From an uncultured Bacilli bacterium (GTDB lineage Bacteria > Bacillota_I > Bacilli_A > RF39 > UBA660), in contig CANQYR010000009.1 of the NCBI GenBank assembly GCA_947628125.1, positions 1-17,690 on the forward strand: 17,690 nucleotides of DNA, read 5' to 3'. The position numbers were made by a program, and so were the translations under genes. The notes below the pieces were generated by a model. That model ran no database searches. It saw only the letters and a list, made by a program, of their open reading frames with translations, and was not told where the DNA came from. Shown here one piece after another: positions 14,742 to 17,690 of this stretch; the stretch's first letter is position 1; every line of letters starts with the position of its first letter.

Positions 14742-15734
14742 ATGTTAATACTTGCCAAAGCCGCTTTAGCCATGATGCTTGGGTTTATCTTTGCTATAAT
14801 ATGTGGCCTTGTATTTATTCCCATATTAAAGAAAATCAATTTTAGACAACATGTAAGTAAAACCCTAGGCAAACGTCATGAAGTTAAAGAAGGAAAACCA
14901 ACAATGGGTGGCATCATATTTATATTGCCAGTTTTAATAACCTTAACGCTTTTGTATCTAAAAGGCAGTATTGAACTAAGCCATAACTTAATAATTGTTC
15001 TCTTTGTCTTTTTAAGCTATGCCTTATTAGGCTTTATTGATGATTGGCTAAAGGTTAGATACAACAATAATGTTGGCTTAAGAATCTCTTCCAAATTTTT
15101 ATTACAAATGTTAATAGCCTTAATATTTTTCTACATATTTATGAAAAACGGAGGCGAACCAGAACTTGTTATAACCTCATTAAAAATTAGCCTGCCCCTA
15201 GGTTGGACCTTTGGTTTATTTATTTTATTAGTTTTAGTAGGTAGCAGTAATGCCGTAAATATTACTGATGGTTTAGATGGCCTTTGTGGAGGATTATGTG
15301 TCATTGCCTTCTTTGCTTTTGGCATCATAACGTGGAACACCGGCTGGATGGAAGGCTATCAAGAAGTTGCTTTATTTTGCTTCATATTAGTGGGTAGTTT
15401 ATTAGGCTTTTTGCTATTTAATTCCCATCCCGCTAAAGTATTTATGGGTGACTTAGGAAGCCTTGCTCTAGGGGGAGCAATGGCCTCAATAGCTGTTGTA
15501 ACAAGACATGAATTATCCCTTATTTTAATTGGTGGGGTCTTTGTTGTTGAAACCCTTTCCAGTATGATACAAATAATAGCCATTCGTAAATTCCATCGCA
15601 AAGTCTTTAAAATGGCACCTATTCATCATCATTTTGAACAATTAGGTTGGAAGGAAACCGATATTGTTAAAGCCTTCTATGTTGTAGGGTTATTACTTGC
15701 CATGGCGGCAATTACTTATGGTGTTTGGTTATAA
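14742..15734 (+). CDS. mraY: Phospho-N-acetylmuramoyl-pentapeptide transferase MraY
   Basis: A 330-residue multi-pass membrane enzyme that joins UDP-MurNAc-pentapeptide to undecaprenyl phosphate to make lipid I on the cytoplasmic face. About ten hydrophobic segments are visible. Signature sites are the KPTMGG loop (about 52-57), the Asp pair D100-D101 in LLGFIDDW, NITDGLDGL (173-181), FMGDLGSLALGG, and the HHH triad with FEQLGW near residue 295. The length is normal (about 324-360). GAGGTGA precedes the ATG. It sits after a transpeptidase gene, an abbreviated cell-wall cluster: the usual murD, ftsW and murG do not follow, and a terminator closes it. Confidence 0.96.
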   Translation: MLILAKAALAMMLGFIFAIICGLVFIPILKKINFRQHVSKTLGKRHEVKEGKPTMGGIIFILPVLITLTLLYLKGSIELSHNLIIVLFVFLSYALLGFIDDWLKVRYNNNVGLRISSKFLLQMLIALIFFYIFMKNGGEPELVITSLKISLPLGWTFGLFILLVLVGSSNAVNITDGLDGLCGGLCVIAFFAFGIITWNTGWMEGYQEVALFCFILVGSLLGFLLFNSHPAKVFMGDLGSLALGGAMASIAVVTRHELSLILIGGVFVVETLSSMIQIIAIRKFHRKVFKMAPIHHHFEQLGWKETDIVKAFYVVGLLLAMAAITYGVWL

Positions 15735-15764
15735 AAAGCATTGACAATGAACAATGCTTTTTTT
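15734..15764 (+). terminator. Rho-independent terminator of mraY, with the next promoter inside
   Basis: AAAAGCATTG (15734-15743) pairs perfectly with CAATGCTTTT (15752-15761) around an eight-base loop, running into seven T residues (15758-15764). It begins at the mraY stop codon. Confidence 0.9.
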
Positions 15765-15769
15765 ATAAT
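15741..15769 (+). promoter_or_regulatory. Consensus sigma-A promoter of the metallophosphoesterase gene
   Basis: TTGACA (15741-15746) and TATAAT (15764-15769) are both exact consensus and are 17 bases apart. The -35 lies in the mraY terminator's stem and loop, and the -10 starts at its last T. The start is near 15776, with the ribosome site AAAGGTGGGTGG directly after. Confidence 0.88.
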
Positions 15770-15791
15770 TTAATTAAAGGTGGGTGGTTAA

Positions 15792-17465
15792 ATGACAATT
15801 GTCGAGAAAGTAAGGTTACTAAATGATATAAAAAAATACCCATCCAAAACTATTTATTATCGTTTAACAAATGGCATAGATTATAAAAAAAGATATACTA
15901 AAGATGAAATTATTATCGATGTTTTAGATTTAATTGAAAAACAACTAACAAATGAAACAGAAGTTAAAGAAAATCTTATTGTTAAATTAGTAAATATCAT
16001 CTTTTTTATTTTTGAAATATGTGATCATCTTGACATAAAAACAAGAGATATTTTCAAATTACAAACCGAAAAAATTTACTTTTTATATTTAAACAATTAC
16101 GCTTATCAAAAAGATTCAAACCTAGAAAGAACTTTATTAAACCTTAAAGAAACTTTCTTCATAAACCCTACTATGAATAAAAAAGAGGCAAACCAAACTA
16201 TTACAAATATAGAAACAATAAAAGATGAACTAAAAACCAAACCATTACAAAAAGTCTTAAAAAAAAGGGAAAAAAGAATTGAGGCTTTAGAAAAAGAAAA
16301 TAAAACAATTAAAGAAGAGTTAAGTGAAAGAAAGAAAAACATTGAGCGCTTACAAAAACAAATCAATAAATTAGAAGAAAAACTAAAAGAAAAACCTAAA
16401 GAAATAAAAATACCTATCTATATTGAACCTAAAATAGAAATTAAACAAGAATTAACAAGTGAACAAATAAGAAACATGCAAAAAATAATTTTGCAAAATT
16501 TAGATACCCCAAAAACTGAAGAAGAATTATATTTACTAGCTAAACAAGAAGATGATAATTTTAATATAGAAAACTTTAGCAAAATCTTAAAATCAATAAA
16601 AGAATATTTAAATATAGAAAGTAATATCTTAACAAGTAATAAGCTTTATCAATTACAATATCCATCTGCTTTAAAAAGTGCTGAATATTACCTACCAGTA
16701 AACCAAAAATTAGAAGCCATCTTTTTTACTGATATTCATTGCCGCAATATAAATAGATATTTACGAAGCTTATTTTATGATATAAATAGATATGCAATAG
16801 ATAATAACATAACTGATGCGTTTATCTTAGGCGATGTCTTTGATTTAAGAAGCCAAGATATGCAAACCAAGCCTATAAATTTTATTAAAGAATGGGAAAC
16901 ACTAGCATATCAATTAAGTAAAGAATTTAACAAATTACCAATAACATTTCACATTTTAGGGGGAAACCATGATGAAAGATCCCTTTATTATGGCTTAGAT
17001 TTGTTAAAAATATTAGCTGAAAATACACCTAATATTAATTCTTTAGGTTATCAAAATGCCACAATATACTTTAATCCTAAGTTAAAAAACTATAATAATA
17101 TTGGCCTGCATCATACTGGCAAATGTGTTTTACTTCAAACCCCAATAAAATATAGTGAACAAGAACAAAATAAAGTAAAAAAATATTTAAATAATTATTA
17201 TAATGGTAAACCTAATGCCTTTTTTGATTTTTTTGGACATTTTCATTGGAACCATATTGATAAAAATCAAAGCCTTTGTTTTGTGCCAAATTTTCAAAAT
17301 AGTACCTATAATGTCAAAGCATATCATACTATCTTTGAATTTAATGAAGATCAAAAACTCACAGGCTTAACTTTAATACCACTAGTATTAGAAGAAAAAT
17401 TAAAACCCAATGAAAAAAGCATTTATCAAAAAACGCTTAAAAAGAAAAATGCCAAAGAACTGTAA
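15792..17465 (+). CDS. Coiled-coil protein with C-terminal calcineurin-like metallophosphoesterase
   Basis: A 557-residue cytoplasmic protein. The N-terminal third is helical with no known motif. Residues about 139-205 are a strong Lys/Glu coiled coil. A linker and a small helical part lead to a full metallophosphoesterase domain from about 305. All metal-ligand motifs are visible: D314-x-H316 (FFTDIHCRN), G347-D348..D351 (LGDVFDL), N392-H393-D394 (GGNHDE), H440/H441 (GLHHTGK) and G482-H483-x-H485 (GHFHWNH). So it should be active as a two-metal phosphatase, nuclease or phosphodiesterase. Substrate is unknown. There is no signal peptide. It has its own strong promoter and terminator, so it stands alone. 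Composition is C>G like the core genes. The exact fusion is not one I recognise. Confidence 0.88.
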   Translation: MTIVEKVRLLNDIKKYPSKTIYYRLTNGIDYKKRYTKDEIIIDVLDLIEKQLTNETEVKENLIVKLVNIIFFIFEICDHLDIKTRDIFKLQTEKIYFLYLNNYAYQKDSNLERTLLNLKETFFINPTMNKKEANQTITNIETIKDELKTKPLQKVLKKREKRIEALEKENKTIKEELSERKKNIERLQKQINKLEEKLKEKPKEIKIPIYIEPKIEIKQELTSEQIRNMQKIILQNLDTPKTEEELYLLAKQEDDNFNIENFSKILKSIKEYLNIESNILTSNKLYQLQYPSALKSAEYYLPVNQKLEAIFFTDIHCRNINRYLRSLFYDINRYAIDNNITDAFILGDVFDLRSQDMQTKPINFIKEWETLAYQLSKEFNKLPITFHILGGNHDERSLYYGLDLLKILAENTPNINSLGYQNATIYFNPKLKNYNNIGLHHTGKCVLLQTPIKYSEQEQNKVKKYLNNYYNGKPNAFFDFFGHFHWNHIDKNQSLCFVPNFQNSTYNVKAYHTIFEFNEDQKLTGLTLIPLVLEEKLKPNEKSIYQKTLKKKNAKEL

Positions 17466-17482
17466 AGGTTCTTTTGTTTTTT
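17454..17482 (+). terminator. Terminator of the metallophosphoesterase gene
   Basis: AAAGAAC (17454-17460) pairs with GTTCTTT (17468-17474) around a seven-base loop that contains the stop codon (17463-17465). T-rich sequence continues to 17482. The -35 of the poly-G promoter starts two bases further on. Confidence 0.75.
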
Positions 17483-17483
17483 A

Positions 17484-17514
17484 TAGACACAGGGGGGGGG
17501 TAGTATGTTATAAG
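17484..17514 (+). promoter_or_regulatory. Poly-G promoter module, copy 2 (complete)
   Basis: TAGACA (17484-17489, five of six consensus) is a -35. Nine G residues (17492-17500) follow, then TAGTATGTTATAAG, holding the extended -10 TG-T-TATAAG (TATAAG at 17509-17514). The spacer is 19 bases, two over the optimum. Removing two G residues would give 17. A second possible -10 (GATAAT, 17516-17521) lies just downstream. Confidence 0.7.
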
Positions 17515-17535
17515 TGATAATAGGAAGTGGTCCAC

Positions 17536-17690
17536 ATGATAGCAAGAAAACAAAAAGAAAAACAAATAACAATTAAAAGAAAAACTATAGTGCTGATGGT
17601 TTTTATTTGCGTATTAAGTTATGGTTTGTTTGTATATCAAAGTTATGGAAGGTATAAAGATAAGGTTTTAGGTCGTGATTTTGGTGGAAG
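17536..17690 (+). CDS. Second surface-protein paralog, cut by the window end
   Basis: Only the first 51 codons are present. The ATG at 17536 follows AGGAAGTGG by about five bases. A basic start (about 17 residues) precedes a hydrophobic helix (about 18-34), then YQSYGRYKDKV. The paralog at 41 has YQSYARYQDKA in the same position relative to its helix, with 10 of 13 residues identical over LFxYQSYxRYxDK. After that the two diverge. The promoter module is shared, and the coding strand is G-rich here too, unlike the gene just before. It is probably another TasA-like, secreted surface protein. Whether it also ends in a variable segment cannot be seen. Confidence 0.75.
   Translation, partial: MIARKQKEKQITIKRKTIVLMVFICVLSYGLFVYQSYGRYKDKVLGRDFGG

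Noticed and set aside
1..17690. CRISPR array, tRNA, rRNA, insertion sequence, or reverse transcriptase with its template repeat
   Set aside because: I looked on both strands. No regularly spaced repeats, cloverleaf, transposase, YxDD polymerase motif, or near-copy of 1259-1351 was found in the window.

Overview
The window is 17.7 kb of AT-rich DNA with every recognised gene on the + strand. It reads as a Gram-positive Bacillota (Firmicutes) chromosome. SpoVA germination genes, a HrcA/CIRCE element, strong AGGAGG-type ribosome sites and consensus sigma-A promoters point that way. TGA is used as a stop (for example at the end of spoVAE), so this is not a TGA=Trp mollicute. An uncultured gut-type member of the Bacilli or Erysipelotrichia is the best guess, but the species cannot be named from this sequence.

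Layout. Position 1 lies inside a poly-G tract that forms part of a promoter for a large secreted surface protein (41-1444). The same G-tract/promoter module recurs at the other end (17484-17514). There it drives a second, truncated paralog (17536 to the window end) with a matching N-terminus. Between the two lie about 16 kb of core genes: a small membrane protein, mtaB (tRNA modification) plus a small partner, htpG under a CIRCE operator, the spoVAC-spoVAD-spoVAE operon behind a forespore-type promoter, an unknown membrane-anchored protein with scpA-scpB (chromosome condensation), lemA with a DUF2207 membrane protein, a small unknown protein, a class B penicillin-binding protein with mraY (peptidoglycan synthesis), and a coiled-coil metallophosphoesterase.

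The core part is tightly packed. No intergenic gap exceeds about 115 bases. Terminators and promoters overlap each other or the stop codons, and genes inside operons overlap or abut. The core genes favour C over G on the coding strand. The two flanking surface-protein genes show the opposite bias, so they look like a separate compartment.

The most interesting system is the surface-protein family. Its promoter appears built for switching: a G-tract fills the spacer between a TAGACA -35 and an extended TATAAG -10, so slippage of a base or two would move the spacer between 19 and the optimal 17 nt. In the complete gene, about 90 bases near the 3' end (1259-1351) are adenine-depleted (about 18% A against about 43% elsewhere) and about 50% GC, with 24 of 31 codons ending in C or T. 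That is the footprint expected of a diversity-generating retroelement variable region, where template adenines are replaced at random. No reverse transcriptase or template repeat lies in this window, so the retroelement would have to act from elsewhere. Together these features suggest a surface protein with both on/off control and targeted hypervariation.
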